Source: Planctomycetota bacterium
GTDB lineage: Bacteria > Planctomycetota > UBA11346
Direction of reading: 5' to 3'
NCBI GenBank assembly: GCA_013816645.1
Contig: JACDEC010000262.1
Coordinates: 1-5,330 of the forward strand
DNA length: 5,330 nucleotides
In this document: positions 1 to 5,330 of the stretch, one piece after another
Layout: the number at the start of each line of letters is the position of its first letter
Position numbering within the stretch: the first letter of the stretch is position 1
Notes under the pieces: model-generated
What the model saw: the letters and a program-made list of their open reading frames with translations, nothing else
Database searches by the model: none
What the model was told of the DNA's origin: nothing
Program-made: the position numbers and the translations under genes

Positions 1-36
1 GTATTCAGCGACGACGAGGCCCTCGGCGCCGCACCC

Positions 37-74
37 AGAAATGAGAAAGCCCTTCGACTCGCTGGTCGAAGGGC
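37..74 (-). terminator. Intrinsic terminator of tRNA-Pro
   Basis: A perfect 10-bp inverted repeat (GCCCTTCGAC at 49-58, GTCGAAGGGC at 65-74) encloses a 6-base loop. Read on the minus strand, it is followed directly by the T-rich tract TTTCTCATTTCT (48 down to 37). It begins 13 bases beyond the tRNA CCA end, which is the expected place for a Rho-independent terminator of a single-tRNA transcript. A further four pairs (GAGA at 43-46 with TCTC at 76-79) can form across a small internal loop. The T tract is interrupted, so efficiency is uncertain. Confidence 0.8.
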
Positions 75-87
75 CTCTCGTTTCTTC

Positions 88-166
88 TGGTCGGACCGAC
101 AGGATTCGAACCTGCGACCTCTTCCACCCCAAGGAAGCGCTCTAATCCAGGCTGAGCTACGGTCCG
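88..166 (-). tRNA. tRNA-Pro, anticodon GGG
   Basis: The minus strand folds into a complete 79-base cloverleaf including an encoded CCA (88-90). The acceptor stem is CGGACCG (166-160) with CGGTCCG (98-92). The D stem is GCTC/GAGC with a GG-containing D loop, and the anticodon stem is CTTCC/GGAAG. The seven-base loop TTGGGGT places the anticodon GGG at 130-128. The variable loop is AGGTC, and the T arm is GCAGG-TTCGAAT-CCTGT with one G-U pair at its base. C1:G72 and the discriminator A73 are the known bacterial tRNA-Pro identity features and support the assignment. It should read CCC and CCU, and CCC is frequent in the two neighbouring genes. It has its own promoter and terminator and is divergent from alaS. 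Confidence 0.97.
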
Positions 167-203
167 GTGCAGTACGTGGCCGGAGGCGCCGCGAGGGTCG
201 TGC

Positions 204-232
204 CTTGTAGGGGTGGCACGCGCAGGCGTCAA
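204..232 (-). promoter_or_regulatory. Sigma70-like promoter of tRNA-Pro
   Basis: On the minus strand there is a -35 element TTGACG (232-227), an exact 17-base spacer (226-210) and a -10 element TACAAG (209-204). Transcription would start near 197, giving a leader of about 30 bases for removal by RNase P. The stretch after the -10 is GC-rich (GCACGACCC). GC-rich discriminators are a known feature of stringently controlled stable-RNA promoters; applying that here is inference. Confidence 0.72.
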
Positions 233-243
233 TACACATTCCC

Positions 244-271
244 TTGCGGCATGGGTCGGCGGATTTAGCGT
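244..271 (+). promoter_or_regulatory. Possible weak promoter of alaS
   Basis: TTGCGG (244-249) and TAGCGT (266-271), separated by 16 bases, are the best sigma70-like pair in the gap before alaS. Each matches only three of six consensus bases. It would start transcription near 278 and leave a leader of about 38 bases. The leader carries TATCTCC twice (271-277 and 295-301) and a short CCCC/GGGG pairing (276-279 with 289-292). E. coli AlaRS is known to repress its own gene by binding near the -10, but no matching palindrome is evident here. Confidence 0.25.
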
Positions 272-306
272 ATCTCCCCTTTGTGAGCGGGGTTTATCTC
301 CGCGTT

Positions 307-310
307 GGAG
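307..310 (+). promoter_or_regulatory. Ribosome binding site of alaS
   Basis: GGAG lies five bases before the ATG at 316. It selects this start over the in-frame TTG at 244, which would add 24 residues with no counterpart in AlaRS proteins and has no ribosome binding site of its own. Confidence 0.85.
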
Positions 311-315
311 CACAC

Positions 316-3150
316 ATGGGTATCCCGCGCAGCACCGCTGAGATCCGCGAAGCCTTCCAGGCCTTCTTCGCCGAGAAGGGCTGCGTCCGCTATGCCAGCG
401 CTTCGCTGGTCCCGGAGAGCGACACCACGCTGTTCACGGTCGCAGGCATGTCGCAGTTCAAGGACATGTTCCTGGGACGCGGCACCCATCCCTTCACCCG
501 GGCGACGACCTCGCAGAAGTGCATTCGCACCAACGACATCCTCAACGTCGGGCGCACCGCGCGGCACCACACCTTCTTCGAGATGCTCGGCAACTTCTCG
601 TTCAACGACTACTTCAAGAAGGAGGCGATCCACTGGGCCTGGGAGTTCCTCACCCAGCGCCTGCAACTGGACCCGACGCGCCTGTCGATCTCGGTGCACC
701 GCATCGACGGCGAGGCCTACCGCATCTGGCGCGAGGAGATCGGCATCCCGGCCGAGCGCATCTTCAAGCTCGGCGACGCCGACAACTTCTGGCCGGCCAA
801 CGCGCCGAGCGAGGGGCCGGAGGGCCCGGGCGGCTGCTGCAGCGAGATCTTCTGGGATCACCGCACCAACGACGATCCCGCCGACAACCTGACCTCGTCG
901 ACCGGGCGCTTCGTCGAGATCTGGAACCTGGTGTTCCCCGAGTTCAACGTGCGCAAGCCGAACCCGGACGGCACGCCGAACCTCGAGAACCTCGGCCGCA
1001 GCAACATCGACACCGGCTCGGGGTTGGAACGCGTCGCCGCGGTGATGCAGGGCGTCTACAACAACTTCGACATCGACCTGTTCCAGACCATCATCCGCGC
1101 GGTCGTCGCGGTCAGCGGCGTGCCCTACGTCAAGGACGCCAAGGGCGGGCCCGAGGCCGACCGCAACGTGCTCACCCGCCGGGTCAGCGACCACGTCCGC
1201 GCGGTCAGCTTCTGCATCGCCGATGGCGCCCTGCCCGGCAACAACGACCGCGGCTACATCGTCCGCCGGCTGATCCGCCGCGCGACCCTGGACATCACCC
1301 GGCTTGGCGTCGAGCAGGCGCGCCTGCACGAGATCGTTCCCGCGGTGGTCGAGGCGATGGGCGAGACCTACCCCGAGCTCGGCCGGCGCCGCGAGCTGAT
1401 CGTCGAGACGCTCAAGGCCGAGGAGCAGATGTTCCGCCGCACCCTGGGCAAGGGCATGGACCTGTTCGAACGCGCGCTGGCGCGCAACAAGGCCTCGGGC
1501 GTGTTCAGCGGCGACGACGCCTTCGAGCTGGTCACCACCAACGGCTTCCCCAAGGAGATCATCGAGGAACTGGCCGGCGCCGAGAACCTCAAGATCGACG
1601 AGCAGCGCTTCGCCGAGCGCTGGGACGAATTCGTGAAGATCAGCCAAGGTGATCGCAAGGTCGAGGTCTTCACCTCGACCGCGCTGCAGCAGGCCAAGCC
1701 GCGCCTCGGGGCCACGCCGTTCATCGGCTACAGCGAACTCGAGACGCTCACCGCCCTGACCCTGCTCGAAGTCGATGGCCAGGAGGTCGCCCAAGCCCCG
1801 CTCGGCGCCAAGGTGCGCTTCGCGCTCGAGCGCACGCCGTTCTACGCCGAATCGGGCGGCCAGGTCGGCGACATCGGCCGGGTGCGCGGCGGCGGCATCG
1901 GCAGCGAGCCCTTCGAGATCCGGGTCGTCGACACCCAGAAGGACGACAAGCTGGTCATCCATTTCGGCGAGGTTACCCGCGGCACCGCCAAGCCTGGTCA
2001 GGTGAAAGCCGAGGTCGACGAGGACTCGCGCAAGGCGACCACCCGCCACCACACCTCGACCCACCTGCTGCACAGCGCGCTCGGGCACGTGCTCGGCCAC
2101 CACGTCGAGCAGCAGGGCTCCAAGGTCGAGCCGGCGTCGTTGCGCTTCGATTACAACAACCCGACCCCGCCCACCCGCGAGCAGCTCGCCGAGGTCGAAC
2201 GCTGGGTCAACGAGCGCGTCGCCGGCCGCTATCCGGTGGCGGCGAACGAGCTGCCCATCGAGGAAGCCAAGAAGCTCGGCGCCAAGGCCCAGTTCGGCGA
2301 GAAGTACGGCCAGCACGTGCGGGTGATCTCGATCGCCGGCGGCGAGGTCTCGCGCGAGTTCTGCGGTGGGTGCCACGTCGTCAACACCGCCGACATCGGC
2401 ACCTTCCGCATTGTCAAGGACGAGGCGACCGCCGCCGGCATCCGGCGCATCATCGCGGTCGCCGGTGACGCTGCTGAACAGCTGGTCAACGAGCAGCAGT
2501 CGGTGGCGCGCGCCTGCGCGACGATCGTCGGCGGCGCGGGCGCGGCCGACGCGATGGAGGTCGAGGAGCTCGCCCGCTCGTTCAAGGTCCCGGTGCGCGA
2601 GGTGCCGGGTCGGCTCGAGCTGCTGGTCCGCGAGGTCACCGATCTGGCGACCCGGCTGATGACCACGATGACCGGAGCCAACGGCTCGCTGACCGAACGC
2701 GTCGACCAGTTACAGGTCGAGCTCAAGCGCCTGCGGCGGCTGGCCGAGGAGCGCAAGTCCCAGGCCGCCGCGGGATCGATCGATCGCGTGCTCGCCGCGG
2801 CCAGCCCGGTCGGCGGGGCCGAGCTGATCGCGGCGACGGTGGAGGGGGCCGACGCCAAGTCGCTGCGTTCGCTGCTCGACCTGGTGCGTCAGCGAAAGCC
2901 GGAATGCGTCGCCGTGCTCGGGGCGGTCGACGGCGGCAAAGCGCTGCTCGCGGTGTCGGTGGGACCGGCGCTGATCAAGCGCGGTCTGTCCGCTGGCGAC
3001 CTGGTCGGCAAGCTGGCCAAGCTGGTCGGCGGCGGCGGTGGCGGCAAGCCCGACGTCGCCCAGGCCGGTGGCAAGGACGGTGCGCAGTTGCCTGCCGCCC
3101 TGGCGGCGGTGCCGCGGCTGGTCGAAGACGCGCTCGCCGCCAAGGCGTAG
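316..3150 (+). CDS. alaS: Alanyl-tRNA synthetase
   Basis: This cytoplasmic class II synthetase charges tRNA-Ala with alanine using ATP and hydrolyses Ser/Gly-tRNA-Ala. The N-terminus STAEIREAFQAFF is typical of the family. Motif 2 (RHHTFFEMLGNFSF) is at residues 83-96 and motif 3 (DTGSGLERVAAV) at 232-243. The IADGALPGNNDRGYIVRRLIRRA segment starts at 302. The editing domain has PFYAESGGQVGD at 508-519 and the zinc ligands H579, H583, C683 and H687. Two helical segments (about 764-785 and 791-815) precede the C-Ala domain, whose glycine-rich GGGGGGKPDVAQAGG is at 905-919. The 944 residues compare with about 875 in E. coli. By C683 versus E. coli C666, roughly 50 of the extra residues lie after the editing-site cysteine. 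Unusual points are PGGCCSE at 171-177, where the family normally has PCGPCSE, and CGGCH in place of CGGTH. The start is ATG with GGAG at good spacing. No frameshift is seen. Confidence 0.98.
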   Translation: MGIPRSTAEIREAFQAFFAEKGCVRYASASLVPESDTTLFTVAGMSQFKDMFLGRGTHPFTRATTSQKCIRTNDILNVGRTARHHTFFEMLGNFSFNDYFKKEAIHWAWEFLTQRLQLDPTRLSISVHRIDGEAYRIWREEIGIPAERIFKLGDADNFWPANAPSEGPEGPGGCCSEIFWDHRTNDDPADNLTSSTGRFVEIWNLVFPEFNVRKPNPDGTPNLENLGRSNIDTGSGLERVAAVMQGVYNNFDIDLFQTIIRAVVAVSGVPYVKDAKGGPEADRNVLTRRVSDHVRAVSFCIADGALPGNNDRGYIVRRLIRRATLDITRLGVEQARLHEIVPAVVEAMGETYPELGRRRELIVETLKAEEQMFRRTLGKGMDLFERALARNKASGVFSGDDAFELVTTNGFPKEIIEELAGAENLKIDEQRFAERWDEFVKISQGDRKVEVFTSTALQQAKPRLGATPFIGYSELETLTALTLLEVDGQEVAQAPLGAKVRFALERTPFYAESGGQVGDIGRVRGGGIGSEPFEIRVVDTQKDDKLVIHFGEVTRGTAKPGQVKAEVDEDSRKATTRHHTSTHLLHSALGHVLGHHVEQQGSKVEPASLRFDYNNPTPPTREQLAEVERWVNERVAGRYPVAANELPIEEAKKLGAKAQFGEKYGQHVRVISIAGGEVSREFCGGCHVVNTADIGTFRIVKDEATAAGIRRIIAVAGDAAEQLVNEQQSVARACATIVGGAGAADAMEVEELARSFKVPVREVPGRLELLVREVTDLATRLMTTMTGANGSLTERVDQLQVELKRLRRLAEERKSQAAAGSIDRVLAAASPVGGAELIAATVEGADAKSLRSLLDLVRQRKPECVAVLGAVDGGKALLAVSVGPALIKRGLSAGDLVGKLAKLVGGGGGGKPDVAQAGGKDGAQLPAALAAVPRLVEDALAAKA

Positions 3151-3183
3151 GCCGGCTCGCTGCACGCCGGGTGGGCGCCGGCC
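3150..3183 (+). other. GC hairpin just after alaS
   Basis: GGCCGGC (3150-3156) pairs with GCCGGCC (3177-3183) across a 20-base loop and overlaps the last base of the alaS stop codon. No T tract follows (the next bases are GCACAGG), so it is not a classical intrinsic terminator. It may slow polymerase or protect the 3' end, or it may be a chance pairing in GC-rich DNA. Confidence 0.3.
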
Positions 3184-3354
3184 GCACAGGGGGAGCGACG
3201 AAGCGAGAGTGAGCGCGAGCCCAAGCGAGCCGCATGCACGCACTTGCACATCATTCGCCGGTCGAGCACACTGGCAGCGGCGCCTCGCAGCGCTTGCGGC
3301 CGACGGACGGTCGAACCGCATCACGGCCGAGCAACGGTGGACTGAAACAGCCTC
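3184..3354 (+). other. Intergenic region before ptsI
   Basis: No credible gene is present. The first part (3194-3230) is low-complexity purine-rich sequence in which AGCGA recurs at 3194, 3202 and 3224. The best promoter-like pair is TTGCAC (3244-3249) and CACACT (3267-3272) with a 17-base spacer, only three of six matches each. The only ribosome-binding-like stretch is GGTGGA (3336-3341), 13 bases from the ATG and therefore weak. The size of the gap suggests ptsI may have its own promoter, but read-through from alaS is equally possible. Confidence 0.4.
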
Positions 3355-5184
3355 ATGGCGAAGCAACGCGGCAGCGGCAAAGGCCCGGAGCGCAAGTCGA
3401 TCTTCAAGGGGATCGCCGTAGTCCCCGGCATCGCCATCGGCCGCGTCACCCTCAAGTTCCGCCAGACCCAGATCCTCTCCGATCGCACCATCAAGCCCGA
3501 CGAGGTCGCGCGCGAGCACGAGCGCCTGGCAGAAGCGGTGCGACTGAGCAAGGCGCAGCTGCTCGAAGCGCGCTCCAAGGTCGCCAAGGAGATCGGCGAA
3601 CTCGAAGCGATGATCTTCGACGCCCACATCCTGATCCTCGAGGACCAGGCCTTCCTGCGGAAGGTGCGCGACCAGGTCGCCAACGATTTCAAGCCGGCCG
3701 AGGTGGTGGTCTCGACCATCGTCGAAGGCTACTACCAGACGCTCAAGAAGGTGCCGGACGAGCACCTGCGCGAGCGCGCCGCCGACCTGCGCGACGTCGG
3801 CCGTCGCCTGCTCGAGAACCTCGCCCACCTCCAGGACAGCGAGCGGCGCACCCGCAAGCGCGAGGACACCGAGGAGCTGCCCAGCGGCACGGTGATCTTC
3901 GCCCGCGAACTGCTGCCCTCGGACATCGCCACCCTCGAGCGCCGCCACTGCGAGGGCGTCGCCTGCGAGCTCGGCAGCGAGCGCGGCCACGCCGCGGTCA
4001 TGCTGCGCGCGATGAACGTGCCGTCGGTGATGGGCCTCGAGGACATCGGCGACAACATCAAGGACGGCGACCTGGTCATCGTCGACGGCTCGACCGGCAC
4101 GGTCTACGTCAACCCCAAGAAGGATGTCCTCGACTCCTACACCGCGACCAAGAAGGAGTTCGACCGCTTCCAGACCTCGCTGGCCAAGGAGGTCGACCTG
4201 CCGTCGCTGACCACCGACGGCCACCACATCTCGCTGCTCGCCAACGTCTCCAAGCAGAGCGAGATCGACCTCGCCAAGATGTACAAGGTCGAGGGCATCG
4301 GGCTCTACCGCAGCGAGTTCCACCTGATGGCGGGCTCGGCCTTCCCCGACGAGGAGGAGCAGTACCAGATCTACCGCGAAGCCGTGACCAAGATGGACGG
4401 CAAGCCGGTGACCATCCGCACCATGGACCTGGGCTCGGATAAGAAGCTGCCCTACCTCAAGCTGCCCGACGAGGACACCCACGTGCTCGGCCGGCGCTCG
4501 ATCCGGCTGATCACCGACCTCGAGGAGTTCCAGATCATCCAGCTCAAGGCCATCCTGCGCGCCAGCGCGCACGGAAAGGTCAAGCTGATGTTCCCGTTCA
4601 TCACCTCGCTCGAGGACATCCGCCTGGCCAAGCGCATGCTGCGCACCGCCCGCCGCGAGCTCGAGATCTCGCGCAAGAAGTTCGACCAGAACATCCCCGT
4701 CGGGATGATGGTCGAGGTCCCGGCCGCGGCGCTGTCGATGGACAAGTTCGTGCGCGAGGTGCAGTTCTTCTCGGTCGGCACCAACGACCTGACCCAGTAC
4801 GTCTGCGCCGCCGACCGCAACCACCCCGACGTCGCCGCCTGGTACAAGGCGCACAATCCCGGGATGCTGTCGATCCTGCGCATCATCGTCGACACCGCCA
4901 AGGCCCACAACAGCGACCTCACGGTGTGCGGCGAGATGGCCGGCGACCCGTTCTACACCATGTTCCTGCTCGGCCTGGGCGTGACCAAGTTCTCGATGCC
5001 GGCGCCGCAGGTGCCGCTGGTCAAGAAGATCATCCGCTCGGTCAACCTCACCGGCGCGCGCAATCTCGCCAACCGCGCCCTGCAGTACACCTCGACCATC
5101 CAGATCCGCGAACTCTTCGCCCACACCGTCGAGCAGATCCTCGGCCGCGATCTCGGCGGCTGGCGCAAGGAAGAGACGGAGTAG
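3355..5184 (+). CDS. ptsI: PTS enzyme I (PEP-protein phosphotransferase)
   Basis: Enzyme I takes phosphate from PEP onto a histidine and passes it to HPr in the cytoplasm, the first step of the phosphotransferase system. The order is: a basic N-terminal tail (1-16); KGIAVVPGIAIGRV; the helical HPr-binding domain, including FDAHILILEDQAFLRKV and HLRERAADLRDVGRRLL; the swivelling phosphohistidine domain with H212; and the PEP-binding TIM barrel. H212, R319, R355, R381, E454, D478, R488 and C525 match E. coli H189, R296, R332, R358, E431, D455, R465 and C502 at a constant offset of 23, so this stretch is essentially collinear. The start is secure: an in-frame TGA lies at 3343-3345 and the next codons give no alternative. 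The 609 residues compare with 575 in E. coli. Odd points: GSERGH replaces the usual GGRTSH around the histidine, DTHVLGRRSIR replaces ENPxLGxRxIR, and the ribosome binding site is weak. No ptsH or permease is adjacent, so a regulatory (PTS-Ntr-like) role is possible, but no GAF domain is present. Confidence 0.93.
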   Translation: MAKQRGSGKGPERKSIFKGIAVVPGIAIGRVTLKFRQTQILSDRTIKPDEVAREHERLAEAVRLSKAQLLEARSKVAKEIGELEAMIFDAHILILEDQAFLRKVRDQVANDFKPAEVVVSTIVEGYYQTLKKVPDEHLRERAADLRDVGRRLLENLAHLQDSERRTRKREDTEELPSGTVIFARELLPSDIATLERRHCEGVACELGSERGHAAVMLRAMNVPSVMGLEDIGDNIKDGDLVIVDGSTGTVYVNPKKDVLDSYTATKKEFDRFQTSLAKEVDLPSLTTDGHHISLLANVSKQSEIDLAKMYKVEGIGLYRSEFHLMAGSAFPDEEEQYQIYREAVTKMDGKPVTIRTMDLGSDKKLPYLKLPDEDTHVLGRRSIRLITDLEEFQIIQLKAILRASAHGKVKLMFPFITSLEDIRLAKRMLRTARRELEISRKKFDQNIPVGMMVEVPAAALSMDKFVREVQFFSVGTNDLTQYVCAADRNHPDVAAWYKAHNPGMLSILRIIVDTAKAHNSDLTVCGEMAGDPFYTMFLLGLGVTKFSMPAPQVPLVKKIIRSVNLTGARNLANRALQYTSTIQIRELFAHTVEQILGRDLGGWRKEETE

Positions 5185-5300
5185 GACGGTCGGGCGGCTG
5201 CGCCGCTGGGGCCGGTGGGCGGGGGCCGGATCGAGTTCGCGTATCCGCCATGCCGGCTTGCGCCAGTCGGGCACTGAACACACTTCGCGCTTCCAACCGC
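5185..5300 (+). other. Non-coding region after ptsI
   Basis: No supported gene is seen. A tight hairpin GCGGC-TGC-GCCGC (5194-5206) lies ten bases after the ptsI stop, without a following T tract, so its role as a terminator is doubtful. The rest is G-rich (5207-5230) and then mixed sequence without a recognisable promoter. Confidence 0.35.
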
Positions 5301-5326
5301 GTCGGTTCTCGGGGTCTACCGACCCC
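5301..5326 (+). other. Two overlapping alternative hairpins
   Basis: GTCGGT (5301-5306) can pair with ACCGAC (5318-5323). GGGGTC (5311-5316) can pair with GACCCC (5321-5326) across the tetraloop TACC. Both use 5321-5323, so only one can form at a time. This could be the leader or terminator of something beyond the window edge, or chance in GC-rich DNA. The window stops four bases later, so the function cannot be judged. Confidence 0.3.
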
Positions 5327-5330
5327 CGGG

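Noticed and set aside
1..36. Search for a second tRNA or gene end beyond the tRNA-Pro terminator
   Set aside because: Only 36 bases are present; no cloverleaf half or conserved coding motif can be recognised.
244..315. An upstream TTG start that would lengthen AlaRS by 24 residues
   Set aside because: The added residues do not resemble an AlaRS N-terminus, and the ATG at 316 has GGAG at ideal spacing followed by the conserved STAEIREAF.
265..2376. A 703-codon open frame on the minus strand opposite alaS
   Set aside because: It is a shadow of alaS codon bias: low-complexity Ala/Leu/Asp/Val composition, no family motif and no good ribosome binding site.
3194..3230. Recurring AGCGA motif considered as a repeat array or operator
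   Set aside because: The spacing is irregular (8 and 22 bases) and the copies are only five bases long, so it is better explained as low-complexity intergenic sequence.
3264..3271. GAGCACAC shared with the alaS start region (308-315)
   Set aside because: An 8-base match in 5 kb of GC-rich DNA is expected by chance, and it has no common position relative to a gene start.
3234..4442. A 402-codon plus-strand open frame overlapping ptsI in another frame
   Set aside because: Its translation is dominated by Arg, Pro, Gly and Ala, as expected from frame-shifted GC-rich coding sequence, while the ptsI frame has clear enzyme I motifs throughout.
2710..5283. An 857-codon open frame on the minus strand opposite ptsI and the end of alaS
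   Set aside because: It runs antisense to two well-identified genes across their gap. Its translation is rich in Asp, Glu, Val, Leu, Arg and His repeats typical of the complement of GC-ending codons, and it has no recognisable domain.

Overview
This is a compact, very GC-rich bacterial housekeeping segment. It holds a minus-strand tRNA-Pro(GGG) gene with its own promoter and terminator. A plus-strand gene for alanyl-tRNA synthetase (alaS) is divergent from it, and a plus-strand gene for a PTS enzyme I-type phosphoenolpyruvate-protein phosphotransferase (ptsI family) follows. No mobile element, CRISPR array or defence cassette is visible. Nearly all third codon positions are G or C, which also creates long but meaningless antisense open frames.

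Organism: the GC content, sigma70-like promoter and CCA-encoding tRNA gene indicate a high-GC bacterium. The AlaRS active-site segment FWPANAPSEGPEGP resembles the form I associate, from memory, with Planctomycetota/PVC-type AlaRS rather than Proteobacteria. This is a weak inference and the phylum remains open.

Layout: 1-36 carries nothing recognisable. Positions 37-74 hold the intrinsic terminator of the tRNA, 88-166 the tRNA-Pro, and 204-232 its promoter. Positions 233-315 are the alaS leader, with a good ribosome binding site. alaS (944 codons) occupies 316-3150. A 204-base gap contains a GC hairpin and AGCGA-rich low-complexity sequence. ptsI occupies 3355-5184 (609 codons). The last 146 bases are non-coding and end in two overlapping, mutually exclusive small hairpins.

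How the genes relate: tRNA-Pro and alaS both serve translation and share a short divergent control region. The enzyme I homologue would autophosphorylate from PEP and pass phosphate to an HPr-like carrier. No HPr gene or sugar permease lies in the window, so its partner is unknown. Its catalytic residues are all present and align with E. coli enzyme I at a constant offset of 23. The sequence around its phosphorylated histidine is, however, clearly non-canonical, which is the most interesting point in an otherwise ordinary region.
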